Both the position numbers and the translations under genes were made by a program. A stretch of 64,000 nucleotides of DNA from Roseovarius dicentrarchi (lineage in GTDB: Bacteria; Pseudomonadota; Alphaproteobacteria; Rhodobacterales; Rhodobacteraceae): NCBI RefSeq assembly GCF_003316635.1, contig NZ_QNQP01000015.1:1-64000 (forward strand), written 5' to 3'. The notes below the pieces were generated by a model. That model ran no database searches. It saw only the letters and a program-made list of their open reading frames with translations, and had not been told where the DNA came from. This document shows, piece after piece, positions 9,210-20,923 of this stretch (the stretch's first letter is position 1; every line of letters starts with the position of its first letter).

Positions 9210-10118
9210 ATGACCGATATAGCCAGCATTGACGACGTGCAGCAGGCGCTTGCGCACGAGGGATACGTTTGCGGGCGCGCGCTGGCCACGGCGGTATTCC
9301 TGTCGCTGCGGCTGGGCCGGCCCCTGTTTCTGGAAGGCGAGGCCGGCACCGGCAAGACCGAGATCGCCAAGGCGATTGCCGCCGCGCTGGGCCGCCGGTT
9401 GATCCGGCTGCAATGCTACGAGGGGCTGGATGCCTCCAGCGCCGTTTACGAATGGAACTTTGCGGCGCAGATGATCGCCCTGCGCGCGGCCGAGGCGGGC
9501 GGCAACGCCGATAGCGCCGCATTGACCGATCAGCTTTTCACCGAAAAGTTCCTGATCGAACGCCCCCTGCTTCAGGCCATGCGCCCGCAACCCGGCGGCG
9601 CGCCCGTGCTGCTGATCGACGAGATCGACCGCACGGACGCCCCGTTCGAGGCGTTCCTGCTGGAGGCGCTCAGCGATTTTCAGGTGACCATCCCCGAACT
9701 GGGCACCATCCGCGCGCCCGCGCCGCCAATCGTCATCCTGACCTCCAACCGCACCCGCGAAGTGCATGACGCGCTCAAGCGCCGCTGCCTCTATGCGTGG
9801 GTCGACTACCCCGATTTCGAGCGCGAAGCCGAAATCCTCGCCGCCCGCGCGCCCGCGCTGTCCGCATCGCTCAGCCGCGAGGTGGTGGCCTTCGTGCAGG
9901 CCCTGCGCACCGAAGATCTGTTCAAGAAACCCGGCGTTGCCGAAACCATCGACTGGGCCAAATGCCTGCTGGCCCTGGACGCCGTCGCGCTCAGCCCGCA
10001 GGTGGTGGCCGATACGCTGGGCGCCTTGCTGAAATATCAGGATGACATCGCAAAATTGCAGGGCAGCGAGGCGGCGCGTCTGCTTGATCAGGTCCGCGCG
10101 GCGCTGCCACCGGCATGA
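9210..10118 (+). CDS. MoxR-family AAA ATPase (CoxD-like)
   Basis: The 302-residue AAA+ ATPase has Walker A GEAGTGKT (residues 43-50), Walker B VLLIDEIDR and sensor 1 ILTSNRTRE. MoxR ATPases work with VWA-domain partners as chaperones for metalloenzyme assembly. CoxD and CoxE play this part for the Mo/Cu site of carbon monoxide dehydrogenase. The next gene encodes the VWA partner, and molybdo-hydroxylase genes follow 5.5 kb downstream, so a role in activating that enzyme is likely. That role is inference; MoxR proteins serve many targets. Confidence 0.88.
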   Translation: MTDIASIDDVQQALAHEGYVCGRALATAVFLSLRLGRPLFLEGEAGTGKTEIAKAIAAALGRRLIRLQCYEGLDASSAVYEWNFAAQMIALRAAEAGGNADSAALTDQLFTEKFLIERPLLQAMRPQPGGAPVLLIDEIDRTDAPFEAFLLEALSDFQVTIPELGTIRAPAPPIVILTSNRTREVHDALKRRCLYAWVDYPDFEREAEILAARAPALSASLSREVVAFVQALRTEDLFKKPGVAETIDWAKCLLALDAVALSPQVVADTLGALLKYQDDIAKLQGSEAARLLDQVRAALPPA

Positions 10119-10168
10119 TCCTTCATCTTGGCGCAAATACTCCGGGGGTCCGGGGGTAGAACCCCCGG
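10119..10168 (+). terminator. GC hairpin with dispersed element between moxR and coxE
   Basis: Immediately after the moxR stop, CTTCATCTTGGCGCAAATAC is followed by an 8-bp perfect stem CCGGGGGT (10150-10157) / ACCCCCGG (10161-10168) with loop AGA. It lacks a T-run. It may act as an attenuator that lowers expression of the second gene, or it may be a passive repeat. The first part is an inverted relative of the element at the pyrC 3' end. Confidence 0.5.
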
Positions 10169-10176
10169 CGCGACAT

Positions 10177-11457
10177 ATGCAAGATTATCCTGACCTCGAT
10201 CTGCCGGACAACCCCAGGCTGGCGCAGAACATCACCCATTTCATCCGCGCCCTGAGGCGTGCCGGCCTGCCTGTGGGGCCCGGCCGCGTCATTGACGCGG
10301 TGCGCGCCGTGTCGGCCGCCGGTTTTACCTCCAAAAGCGACTTTTACTGGACGCTGCACGCGCTGTGCGTCACCCGCCCGGAACACCGGGCGGTGTTCGC
10401 GCAGATATTCCGGCTTTACTGGCGCGATCCGCGCTTTTTGGAACATATGATGGCGATGCTTCTGCCCGCGATGCGCGGCCTGAATGAAAGCCCGCCCGCC
10501 AAACCCGCCGAGAAACGCGCGGCAGAGGCGCTGCTGGACGGGGCGCAGGCGCCGATGCCTGACCTGCCCGAGGCGAATGACGACGATAGCCTGCTGGAGT
10601 TTGACGCCAGCGCCACCGCCTCGGCGCGCGAACGCCTGCGCAGTCTTGATTTTGAGCAGATGGGAGCGGATGAGATCGCGCAGGCCAAGCGGATGCTGGC
10701 CCGCCTGACGCTGCCTGTGCCGCCGATGCTGTCGCGCCGCATGACCCCGGACGCGCGCGGGCGGCTGATGGATGCGCGCGCCACGATGCGCCTTGCCATG
10801 CGCCGGGGCGGCGAGATCACGCAGCTGGCCCGCCGCGCGCATCGCCGCCGCGCGCCGGATCTGGTGGTGCTATGCGATATTTCCGGCTCGATGAGCCAAT
10901 ATAGCCGCATGGTGCTGCATTTCGTCCACGCCGTTGCCAATACTCGCGGCGCGGATCGCAGCGGCGGCTGGGGCCGGGTACATGCCTTCACCTTTGGCAC
11001 CCGGCTGAGCAATATCACCCGGCATCTGGACACGCGCGATGTCGATGCCGCGCTGGCGGCGGCCGGGCGCGAGGTGCCCGATTGGGAGGGCGGCACGCGT
11101 ATCGGCGGCAGTCTTGCCGCGTTCAATCATGACTGGTCGCGCCGGGTGCTGGGGCAGGGCGCGGTGGTGCTGCTGATCACCGACGGTCTGGACCGGGGCG
11201 CGCCGGGCGACCTGGCGGCGCAGATGCAGCGCCTGCATCTGACGGCGCGGCGGCTGATCTGGCTGAACCCGCTGCTGCGCTGGGATGGGTTCGCCCCCAG
11301 GGCCCAAGGCATCGCTGCGATGCTGCCGCATGTGGACAGCCTGCTTGCCTGTCATTCCGTCGCGTCGATCGAGGATCTGGCAGCCGCGTTCGCTGCCGGG
11401 CCGCATGCGGGGGAAAAGACCCGGCTGATGGCCGCGCGCGGAACTCCGCCCATCTAG
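10177..11457 (+). CDS. VWA-domain protein, CoxE-like
   Basis: The 426-residue protein has a C-terminal von Willebrand A domain with an intact MIDAS, CDISGSMSQYS, with Asp234, Ser236 and Ser238. The N-terminal half (NITHFIRALRRAGLPVGPGR) matches CoxE/YehP-type VWA proteins paired with MoxR ATPases. The ATG at 10177 was chosen because the frame upstream overlaps moxR out of frame and the hairpin. It probably acts with the upstream MoxR to mature the molybdo-hydroxylase encoded nearby. No membrane segment is visible. Confidence 0.87.
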   Translation: MQDYPDLDLPDNPRLAQNITHFIRALRRAGLPVGPGRVIDAVRAVSAAGFTSKSDFYWTLHALCVTRPEHRAVFAQIFRLYWRDPRFLEHMMAMLLPAMRGLNESPPAKPAEKRAAEALLDGAQAPMPDLPEANDDDSLLEFDASATASARERLRSLDFEQMGADEIAQAKRMLARLTLPVPPMLSRRMTPDARGRLMDARATMRLAMRRGGEITQLARRAHRRRAPDLVVLCDISGSMSQYSRMVLHFVHAVANTRGADRSGGWGRVHAFTFGTRLSNITRHLDTRDVDAALAAAGREVPDWEGGTRIGGSLAAFNHDWSRRVLGQGAVVLLITDGLDRGAPGDLAAQMQRLHLTARRLIWLNPLLRWDGFAPRAQGIAAMLPHVDSLLACHSVASIEDLAAAFAAGPHAGEKTRLMAARGTPPI

Positions 11458-11573
11458 CGCGCTTGCGCGGAACAATCTGCGACAAGGGGCGTTGTGGCGC
11501 CAATAATCCGGGTCGTGCAGCATGCCGCACATTTGCCGTGCGACCCGGCGTGATTTGAAAACAGGAGAGACTT

Positions 11574-13547
11574 ATGCGCCGCAACTGGCTTACATCGACA
11601 ACAGCACTGGCTTTGGTCCTGAACGCCGCCGCGCCCCTGCCGGGCGCCGCGCACGCGACTGCATCGCTGAATGCGGATGGGGCCACGGGCGCCCCCCCCC
11701 AGGTGGTGCGCCTGGCGCAGAACGATGCGGACTTGGCAAGCGAGAACGCGGTGACAGACGCGCTCGAGGATGCGCTGGACAGCGCCGGGGACAGCGCCGC
11801 GAGCGAGGCTGAGGCCGCGCAGCAAGCCGCCGAGGATGCCGCGGCGACAGCCGCCGCCGAGGCGGAGCAGCAGGCGGCCGAGATTGCCGCCGAAGCGGAC
11901 GCAACCGCCGCAGAAGCCGCCGCCGCGGACGAGGCCGCCATCCAGGCCGAAGCTGACGCCGAGCGGGCCGCCGCCGAGGCCGATGCCGCCGCCGCCGCAG
12001 ATGCAGCAACGGCACAGGACGCCGAAGCCGCCGAAGCTGCCGCCGAAGCCGAAGCTGCCGCCGCAGAGGCCGAAGCAGCCGCTGCGGCCGATGACGCCGC
12101 CGCCGAGGCTGCTGCAATCGCCAACGAGGAGGCAGCAGCGGCCGCTGCCGCTGCCGAAGCCGAAGCACAGGCGGCTGCGGAAAAACAGGAAGCGGAAGAG
12201 CAGGCAACCGGCGCACCCACCGAAGCCCCGGCTGACGCTCCCGCCGCAACAGACGCTGAAACTGTAACCGACGCGCCAGACGCCACAGCAAGCGGAGACG
12301 ATGCCGCGGCGCCCGAGACGCAAGTTGATCCCGACACAGCAGAGGGAACGACCGCGCCGCAGGATACCTCCGACGCGCCGGTTGAAACCACTGCCCCCGA
12401 GCAGGCGGACACGGCTGATGCACCGGCCCCCGACACCGCCGAAGTGCCGGAGGTCAGCGCCGAGGCGCAGGCCGACGCCTTGGCCGATGAAACCGTCGAC
12501 GCACCTGCCGCCGCCGCTGCCAGCGGCGAGGGCGAGGTGGTCGATACTCAGGAAGGCACCGTAACCGAAGATCAGGCGCGCGCCTCGAACGAGGAGTTTG
12601 AGACCACGGCGAGCGGTCAGCAAACAGCCGCCCCTGCCGCCAAGAAGAAGGATAACGACCTGCTGAAAGCGGTCGGAATCGCCGCTGCGGCGGGTCTGGG
12701 CGCCTATGCGATCGGCAAGATGCTGGACAATGGCGGCGAGGTTGTGTCGAACACCGGTGACCGTGCGGTTGTGCGCGATCCCAACGGCACGTACCGCATC
12801 ATCAAGGACGACGATACGCTGCTGCGCCAGCCCGGCAGCAACGTGGCGACGCAAACCTACAGCGACGGCTCCACCCGGACCGAGGTTGTCGCGCGCGACA
12901 ATTCCTCGACCGTGACGATCCGCGCCGCCGATGGCCGCGTGCTGCGCCGCACGCGCATCCTGCCCGATGGTCAGGAGATTGAGCTGTTTGACGATACGCG
13001 CAATTTCGAGCGGGTCGACGTCAGCAATCTGCGCCCCGCCGCGCAGAGCGATTACGACTACAGCACCGCCGACGCCGAAGGCTTGCGCGCAGCCCTCAAC
13101 GCCAAGAATCAGGCGCTGCCGGATCGCAGCTATTCGCTGAACCAGATCCGCCGGATCGACGCCGTGCGCAAACTGGTGCCGGTGATTGCGCTGGACGCGA
13201 TCAACTTCCGCACCGGCTCGGCCGTGATCGAGGCGCAGGAGGCGGAATCGCTGTCGGCGCTGGGCAACGAGATGCTGGCGGCAATCCGGAAGGATCCGTC
13301 GCAGGTGTTCCTGATCGAAGGGCATACCGATACGGTCGGCGATGCCAGTTATAATCTGGCCCTGTCGGACCGGCGGGCGGAATCTGTCGCGCTGGCTCTG
13401 ACGGAATATTTCGACGTGCCACCGTCGAACATGATCGTCCAAGGTTACGGCGAGGCCGATCTGCGGATCAAGCAGGCTGGCGATATTCGCGGCAACCGCC
13501 GGGGCGCGGTGCGCAACATCACGCCGCTGCTGCGCGGCGGTCGGTAG
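11574..13547 (+). CDS. OmpA-domain envelope protein with long Ala/Glu/Asp-rich region
   Basis: The 657-residue protein starts with a signal peptide (MRRNWLTSTTALALVLN...AHA, cleavage near residue 28). Residues about 55-250 are almost only Ala, Glu, Asp and Gln, predicted as a long helix or coiled coil. A Thr/Pro/Ala-rich stretch follows to about 340, then a Gly/Ala hydrophobic segment (VGIAAAAGLGAYAIGKML, about 364-381). A repetitive beta region (YRIIKDDDTLLRQ..., VRDPNG) follows. The C-terminal OmpA-like peptidoglycan-binding domain (INFRTGSAVIE at about 542, GHTDTVGD, LSDRRAESV) runs to the end. It probably tethers the outer membrane or periplasm to peptidoglycan. SD AGGAGAG precedes the ATG. 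A strong terminator follows. It sits between the coxDE-like pair and xdhC, with no obvious link to either. Confidence 0.85.
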   Translation: MRRNWLTSTTALALVLNAAAPLPGAAHATASLNADGATGAPPQVVRLAQNDADLASENAVTDALEDALDSAGDSAASEAEAAQQAAEDAAATAAAEAEQQAAEIAAEADATAAEAAAADEAAIQAEADAERAAAEADAAAAADAATAQDAEAAEAAAEAEAAAAEAEAAAAADDAAAEAAAIANEEAAAAAAAAEAEAQAAAEKQEAEEQATGAPTEAPADAPAATDAETVTDAPDATASGDDAAAPETQVDPDTAEGTTAPQDTSDAPVETTAPEQADTADAPAPDTAEVPEVSAEAQADALADETVDAPAAAAASGEGEVVDTQEGTVTEDQARASNEEFETTASGQQTAAPAAKKKDNDLLKAVGIAAAAGLGAYAIGKMLDNGGEVVSNTGDRAVVRDPNGTYRIIKDDDTLLRQPGSNVATQTYSDGSTRTEVVARDNSSTVTIRAADGRVLRRTRILPDGQEIELFDDTRNFERVDVSNLRPAAQSDYDYSTADAEGLRAALNAKNQALPDRSYSLNQIRRIDAVRKLVPVIALDAINFRTGSAVIEAQEAESLSALGNEMLAAIRKDPSQVFLIEGHTDTVGDASYNLALSDRRAESVALALTEYFDVPPSNMIVQGYGEADLRIKQAGDIRGNRRGAVRNITPLLRGGR

Positions 13548-13593
13548 GCCGCGCGCGGCGCGACCGCCGCGTTATTACGATTGAGTGTCACGG

Positions 13594-13627
13594 CCCTCCG
13601 CCTCATACTGATGGCGGAGGGTTTTTT
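13594..13627 (+). terminator. Strong Rho-independent terminator overlapping xdhC SD
   Basis: The stem CCCTCCGCC (13594-13602) / GGCGGAGGG (13613-13621) has a 10-base loop and is followed by TTTTTT (13622-13627). It ends the OmpA-protein transcript. The xdhC ATG is at 13630, and its only SD-like sequence (GGAGGG) is the 3' arm of this stem. Confidence 0.9.
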
Positions 13628-13629
13628 GC

Positions 13630-14595
13630 ATGTCCGAGGTCGACGATATACCGCACATCGCGCTGGGCTGGCACCGGGCCGGTCAGGGCGCCGCGCTGGC
13701 AACCGTGGTGCAGACATGGGGCAGCGCGCCGCGCCGGGTGGGCGCGATGCTGGCCGTCTCCGGGCATGGCGACATGGCGGGGTCAGTCTCGGGCGGTTGC
13801 GTTGAGGGGGCCGTGGTGGCCGAAGCGTTGGAGGCTATCGCCGATGGTGCGCCCCGGATGCTGGAATATGGCGTCAGCGACGGCGATGCCTTTGCCGTCG
13901 GGCTGGCCTGCGGCGGCACGATCCGGGTGCTGGTGCAACCCATCGGTGCCGCGCTGCCCGAGCCTGTGCTGGCCGCGCTGGTCACCGCCCGCGCGGCGCG
14001 CCAGCCCGCCGCGCTGATCACCGCGCCCGGCGCTGTGCCGGTGCTGGAGACGGCCGGGCACGAAGACCGGTTTCGCGCGGATCGCTCGGGCTTTGCCGAG
14101 GATGGCCAGACGTTCATCGCCATTCACAACCCGCCCCTGCGGCTGATCGTGGTAGGGGCCGTGCATATTGCTCAGGCGCTGGTGCCGATGGCGCGGATCG
14201 TGGGGTATGACCCGGTCATCATTGATCCGCGCGCGGCCTTTGCCACCGACGCGCGGTTTCCGGGCGAGACGTTGCTGGACGACTGGCCCGATGATGCGGT
14301 GCGCGCGCTGGGCCTCGATGCCCGCACGGCGCTGGTGCTGCTGACGCATGACCCCAAGCTGGACGATCCCGCGCTGACCGAGGGGCTGCGCAGCGGCGCA
14401 TTCTATATCGGCGTGCTTGGCTCGACCCGCACCCACGCCCGGCGGCTGGAGCGGATGCGCGAGGTCGGCTTTGCCCACCAGGATCTGGCGCGCATCCATG
14501 GCCCGGTCGGGCTGAATATAGGCGCGGTCGGCCCGGCGGAAATCGCCCTCAGCATTCTGGCACAGATGACCGAAGTGCTGAGGCACGGGGCATGA
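13630..14595 (+). CDS. xdhC: XdhC/CoxI-family molybdenum cofactor insertion protein
   Basis: The 321-residue protein has an N-terminal XdhC/CoxI domain ([21 protein letters not shown] at about 17-37, then [16 protein letters not shown]) and a C-terminal Rossmann domain ([15 protein letters not shown] at about residue 170). XdhC proteins bind sulfurated molybdenum cofactor and hand it to xanthine-dehydrogenase-family enzymes. The stop overlaps the next gene's ATG by 4 bp, coupling it to a molybdopterin-binding protein and then the CoxS-L-M-type subunits. The start lies only 2 bp after the T-run of a terminator, so expression may depend on a promoter in or just before that hairpin. Confidence 0.9.
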   Translation: MSEVDDIPHIALGWHRAGQGAALATVVQTWGSAPRRVGAMLAVSGHGDMAGSVSGGCVEGAVVAEALEAIADGAPRMLEYGVSDGDAFAVGLACGGTIRVLVQPIGAALPEPVLAALVTARAARQPAALITAPGAVPVLETAGHEDRFRADRSGFAEDGQTFIAIHNPPLRLIVVGAVHIAQALVPMARIVGYDPVIIDPRAAFATDARFPGETLLDDWPDDAVRALGLDARTALVLLTHDPKLDDPALTEGLRSGAFYIGVLGSTRTHARRLERMREVGFAHQDLARIHGPVGLNIGAVGPAEIALSILAQMTEVLRHGA

Positions 14596-15605
14596 AATTC
14601 GGCCCCGTTCCACTGGCCGAGGCAGGCGGTGCCATTCTGGCCCATTCGATGCGGGCGATTGGCCCCGGCGCCGCGCCCTACAGGATCGCCAAAGGCACCA
14701 CCCTGGAGGCGCAGCACCTGCGCGATCTGGCAAAGGCATCGATCGCGCATGTCATCGCCGCCCGGCTGGAGCCGGGGGATGTGCATGAAAACACCGCCGC
14801 CGAACATCTGGCGGATGCCATCCTGACAGGCAGCAGCGGACTGCGCGCGCGCAGCGCAAGGACGGGCCGCGTCAATCTGGTGGCACACCATGCGGGGGCG
14901 GTATCCATCAACGCGGCGGCCATTCTGGCAGCCAATATGGTGGACCCCGGCATCACAATCGCCACGGTCCCGGTCTGGCACAGGATCGCCGCAGGCGGGC
15001 TGGTCGCAACGATCAAGATCATCCCCTACGCCGTTCCCGGTGACCGCCTGGCAGAAGCCTGCGCTGCGGCGCGCGGCGCGATTGATCTGCATGGCGCGCA
15101 GGCCGCGACGCTCAGCCTGATTGAAACGCGCATCGGCCCGGACGCGCCGGCGATAAAGGGCCGCCGCGCCATGGCGGCGCGCGCCGCCAATTTCGGCGCC
15201 GCCCTGACGCCGCGCTTGGTGGTTCCGCATCAGGCCGGCGCGATTGCGGCGGCGCTGTCGCAGGCGCCGGGCGATGTGCTGCTGATCCTTACGGGGTCGG
15301 CAACATCCGACATCGGCGATGTCGCACCCGAAGGGCTGCGGCTGGCGGGCGGGCAGGTGGACCATTACGGGATGCCGGTTGATCCGGGCAATCTGCTGTT
15401 TCTGGGGCGCTTGGGCGCGCGCCCGGTGATCGGCCTGCCGGGCTGCGCCCGGTCGCCTGCATTGAACGGTGCCGACTGGGTGCTGGAGCGGGTGATTTGC
15501 GGCATTCCGGTCACGCCCGCAGACATCGCCGCCATGGGCGTGGGCGGCCTGCTGAAGGAGATTCCCAGCCGCCCGATGCCGCGCCGCAGCAAGAATTTGA
15601 CGTAA
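14592..15605 (+). CDS. Molybdopterin-binding protein (MoeA/MocA-associated type)
   Basis: The 337-residue protein has a C-terminal MoaB/Mog-like molybdopterin-binding fold ([20 protein letters not shown] near residue 231, then [13 protein letters not shown] and [16 protein letters not shown]). Homologs in this family are often fused to a C-terminal MobA-like nucleotidyltransferase that makes the cytosine dinucleotide cofactor. That domain is absent here; the protein ends shortly after LLKEIPSRP. It probably processes or delivers the cofactor of the downstream molybdo-hydroxylase. It overlaps xdhC by 4 bp and precedes the subunit genes by 79 bp. Confidence 0.8.
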   Translation: MKFGPVPLAEAGGAILAHSMRAIGPGAAPYRIAKGTTLEAQHLRDLAKASIAHVIAARLEPGDVHENTAAEHLADAILTGSSGLRARSARTGRVNLVAHHAGAVSINAAAILAANMVDPGITIATVPVWHRIAAGGLVATIKIIPYAVPGDRLAEACAAARGAIDLHGAQAATLSLIETRIGPDAPAIKGRRAMAARAANFGAALTPRLVVPHQAGAIAAALSQAPGDVLLILTGSATSDIGDVAPEGLRLAGGQVDHYGMPVDPGNLLFLGRLGARPVIGLPGCARSPALNGADWVLERVICGIPVTPADIAAMGVGGLLKEIPSRPMPRRSKNLT

Positions 15606-15684
15606 AAACAGGCTTCTCAAGTAAACAAAGCCGTGCTTAACTCCCTCCCAGACAGCGATACCTAGACATGCAAGGGAGGCGCCC

Positions 15685-16182
<498 letters not shown>

Positions 16183-16218
16183 ACCAGCCCGCAAACCGCC
16201 ACATCAGGGAGACCCGAC

Positions 16219-18600
<2,382 letters not shown>

Positions 18601-18709
18601 GGGTTAGGGCGCGGCGTGTCCATATTTGCTCGGACCGAGGGCGTCGTAGGGATGGCCGCGGGATGTTTCAGGCGAAAACACAAGCTGGCCGGAAAATGGA
18701 GATGTCGGG

Positions 18710-19498
18710 ATGTATGCATTTGAGATCGAGCGGCCTGCCACCATCGAGGAGGCGGTCAGGGCGTTGAGCGCGGAGGAGGCGCAGCCGCTGGCCGGGGGCC
18801 AGACGCTGATTCCGACGTTGAAACAGCGCCTTGCGATGCCGTCTGTGCTGGTCAGTCTGACGGGCATTTCCGGGCTGCGCGGCATCCGCACCGACGAGGG
18901 CGGGCAACTGTGCATTGGCGCCTCGACAACACATGCCGAAGTGGCGGCAGGGGCGGGCGTTTTTCCGGGCCTTGCCACGATGGCGGGCCGAATTGGCGAT
19001 CCGGCGGTGCGCAATCGCGGAACGATGGGCGGCTCGTTGGCCAATAACGACCCGTCCGCCTGCTACCCCGCAGCGGCACTGGGCGCGGGCGCGACCATCG
19101 TGACCGACCGGCGCGAAATTGCAGCCGACGATTTCTTTCAAGGCATGTTTGACACGGCACTGGATGAGGGCGAGATCATCACAGAGGTCAGATTTCCTGT
19201 GCCAGCGGCGTCGGCATATGCCAAGTTCGAGCAGCCCGCATCACGCTTTGCGCTGGTCGGTGCGTTTGTCGCAAGATTTCCGGGCGGGGTGCGCGTGGCT
19301 ATCACCGGCGCGTCCGAAGGCGGCGTTTTCCGCTGGGCGGAGGCCGAAGAGGCGCTGAGCCGGGATTTCACCGCGTCCGCGCTGGAGGGGGTGAGCGTGC
19401 CGTCCGGCGACATGATTGGCGATCTGCACGGAACCCCGGAATACCGCGCGCATCTGGTTGCAATCATGACGCGCCGGGCGGTCACTGCCGCGGCTTAG
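18710..19498 (+). CDS. Molybdo-hydroxylase medium FAD subunit (CoxM-like)
   Basis: The 262-residue FAD-binding subunit has the two FAD motifs AGGQTLIPTLKQRLAMP (about 28-44) and RGTMGGSLANNDPSACYPAA (about 103-122), followed by the CoxM C-terminal domain. It accepts electrons from the [2Fe-2S] subunit and passes them to an acceptor. It lies 109 bp after the large subunit. Its stop overlaps that of the convergent methyltransferase by 4 bp. Confidence 0.93.
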   Translation: MYAFEIERPATIEEAVRALSAEEAQPLAGGQTLIPTLKQRLAMPSVLVSLTGISGLRGIRTDEGGQLCIGASTTHAEVAAGAGVFPGLATMAGRIGDPAVRNRGTMGGSLANNDPSACYPAAALGAGATIVTDRREIAADDFFQGMFDTALDEGEIITEVRFPVPAASAYAKFEQPASRFALVGAFVARFPGGVRVAITGASEGGVFRWAEAEEALSRDFTASALEGVSVPSGDMIGDLHGTPEYRAHLVAIMTRRAVTAAA

Positions 19499-20088
19499 GC
19501 CGGTTTTCGCGCGATGAAATCGATCAGCGCGGACATGCCGGAATGGCCCCGACCTTCGTTGATTTCACGCTCATAGGCGCGGTTCTCCAGGATGTTCCAG
19601 CCGGTGAAACTGTCCTTCAGCAGATCCTCGGTATACATGTTCTCGGCGCGGGGCGGCCCGCCTGTCCCGCGCCCGACCTGCTCGGGCGTATAGCCGTGCA
19701 GCAGCATCAGCCCGCCGGGTGCAACGCTGCGTTTCATGTTCTGCATCAACTCGGCGCGTGCGTCAGGGCCGAGGAACTGAATGAATATGCCGACGACCAG
19801 ATCATAGGTCCGGGGCCAGTCATGTGCCGTCACATCGACGTTCTGAAAATCGACATTTACGCCCCGTTTGGTGGCCAGTTTGCGTGCCTTTGCAATCGCC
19901 GACGGGGCAAATTCCAGTGCCGTCACCTCAAGCCCGCACTCCGCCATGAAGATCGAATTGCGCCCCTCGCCGTCGGCCACGCTCAGCGCGCGCTGGCCGG
20001 GTGACAGCAGGGCTTGGTGGTCCAGCATGAATTGCGCCGGGGCGGTGCCGAAAACGTATTCTTCGGTATTGAAACGGTCTTCCCACAT
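19495..20088 (-). CDS. Class I SAM-dependent methyltransferase (TehB-like)
   Basis: The 197-residue cytosolic methyltransferase has motif I ALSVADGEGRNSIFMAE (about 33-49), the acidic loop VTALEFAPSAI and motif IV YDLVVGIFIQFL. The family resembles TehB and other small-molecule or thiol methyltransferases; the substrate is unknown. The start at 20088 is preceded by AGGAG at 7 bp, which is better than the slightly earlier ATG. It follows infC on the same strand but is separated from it by a terminator. Confidence 0.85.
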   Translation of the reverse strand: MWEDRFNTEEYVFGTAPAQFMLDHQALLSPGQRALSVADGEGRNSIFMAECGLEVTALEFAPSAIAKARKLATKRGVNVDFQNVDVTAHDWPRTYDLVVGIFIQFLGPDARAELMQNMKRSVAPGGLMLLHGYTPEQVGRGTGGPPRAENMYTEDLLKDSFTGWNILENRAYEREINEGRGHSGMSALIDFIARKPA

Positions 20089-20108
20089 TCTGCTGCTCCT
20101 GCACATGC

Positions 20109-20136
20109 AAACGGCCCGGAGTTACTCGGGCCGTTT
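20109..20136 (-). terminator. Rho-independent terminator of infC
   Basis: A perfect 10-bp stem AAACGGCCCG (20109-20118) / CGGGCCGTTT (20127-20136) with an 8-base loop lies 27 bp beyond the infC stop. T residues lie at both stem ends, so it may work in both directions. Confidence 0.85.
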
Positions 20137-20163
20137 GGTTGAAATATCTTTCGGCGGGCCGAC

Positions 20164-20709
20164 CTAGCGCGGCAGGGGGCCGATGATCATGATCATCTGA
20201 CGGCCTTCCATCTTCGGCATGCTTTCGACCTTGCCATGACCGTCGACATCCGCTGCGATGCGTTGCAGCAAGGCGCGGCCCAGATCCTGGTGCGCCATTT
20301 CACGGCCGCGGAAACGCAACGTGATCTTGACCTTGTCGCCGCCTTCGAGAAATTTGAAGACGTTGCGCATTTTGACGTCGTAGTCATGCGTATCGGTGTT
20401 GGGCCGGAATTTGACCTCTTTCACCTCGATGATCTTCTGCTTTTTGCGGGCTTCGGCTTCGCGCTTTTGCGTCTCGTACTTGTACTTGCCGAAATCCATG
20501 ATCTTGCATACGGGCGGCTTGGCGTTGGGTGAAATCTCGACCAGATCAAGGCCCGCCTCGATCGCCATTTCCAATGCGCGCGCACCTGACACGACACCAA
20601 CATTTTCGCCATCGGCGCCAATCAGCCGAATTTCGGGATCACGGATGCGGTCGTTTACTCGGGGTCCAGTGTCGCGCGTGGGGGGCGCGTTATGCGGTCT
20701 GCGGGCTAT
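20164..20709 (-). CDS. infC: Translation initiation factor IF-3, probable AUA start
   Basis: IF-3 (181 residues if started at 20709) binds the 30S subunit and checks start-codon pairing. The N-terminal domain contains [21 protein letters not shown], then [23 protein letters not shown] at about 55-77, and the C-terminal domain runs from [19 protein letters not shown] to the end. No ATG, GTG or TTG is well placed. An ATA codon at 20709-20707 has AAGGA exactly 8 bp upstream, and gives the expected length and N-terminus ([10 protein letters not shown]). The only upstream ATG (20766) lacks an SD. Non-standard AUU-type starts are known for infC and allow IF-3 to repress its own translation. Confidence 0.92.
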   Translation of the reverse strand: MARRPHNAPPTRDTGPRVNDRIRDPEIRLIGADGENVGVVSGARALEMAIEAGLDLVEISPNAKPPVCKIMDFGKYKYETQKREAEARKKQKIIEVKEVKFRPNTDTHDYDVKMRNVFKFLEGGDKVKITLRFRGREMAHQDLGRALLQRIAADVDGHGKVESMPKMEGRQMIMIIGPLPR

Positions 20710-20923
20710 GGCTTTGATCCTTAGATTGTGGGTATGTCTTTCGGAACAGCAACGTAGTCGTCCCATGGTGATGTTTCAAGCTGCAAATTGGGCTGATCCG
20801 TGCCGATCCGGCGGGAATCGACCTTGCGCCTTGCGGGTGCGGCGGGCATGACATCAAATGGAACGCGGGACGGCTCTGGTACGTTTTAGGGCGCCGCACG
20901 CATGGAATATTAGGGATCACAAA

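Noticed and set aside
11454..13442. 662-codon minus-strand Gly/Cys-rich frame
   Set aside because: It is the antisense of the Ala-rich OmpA protein; composition explained by repeated GCC codons.
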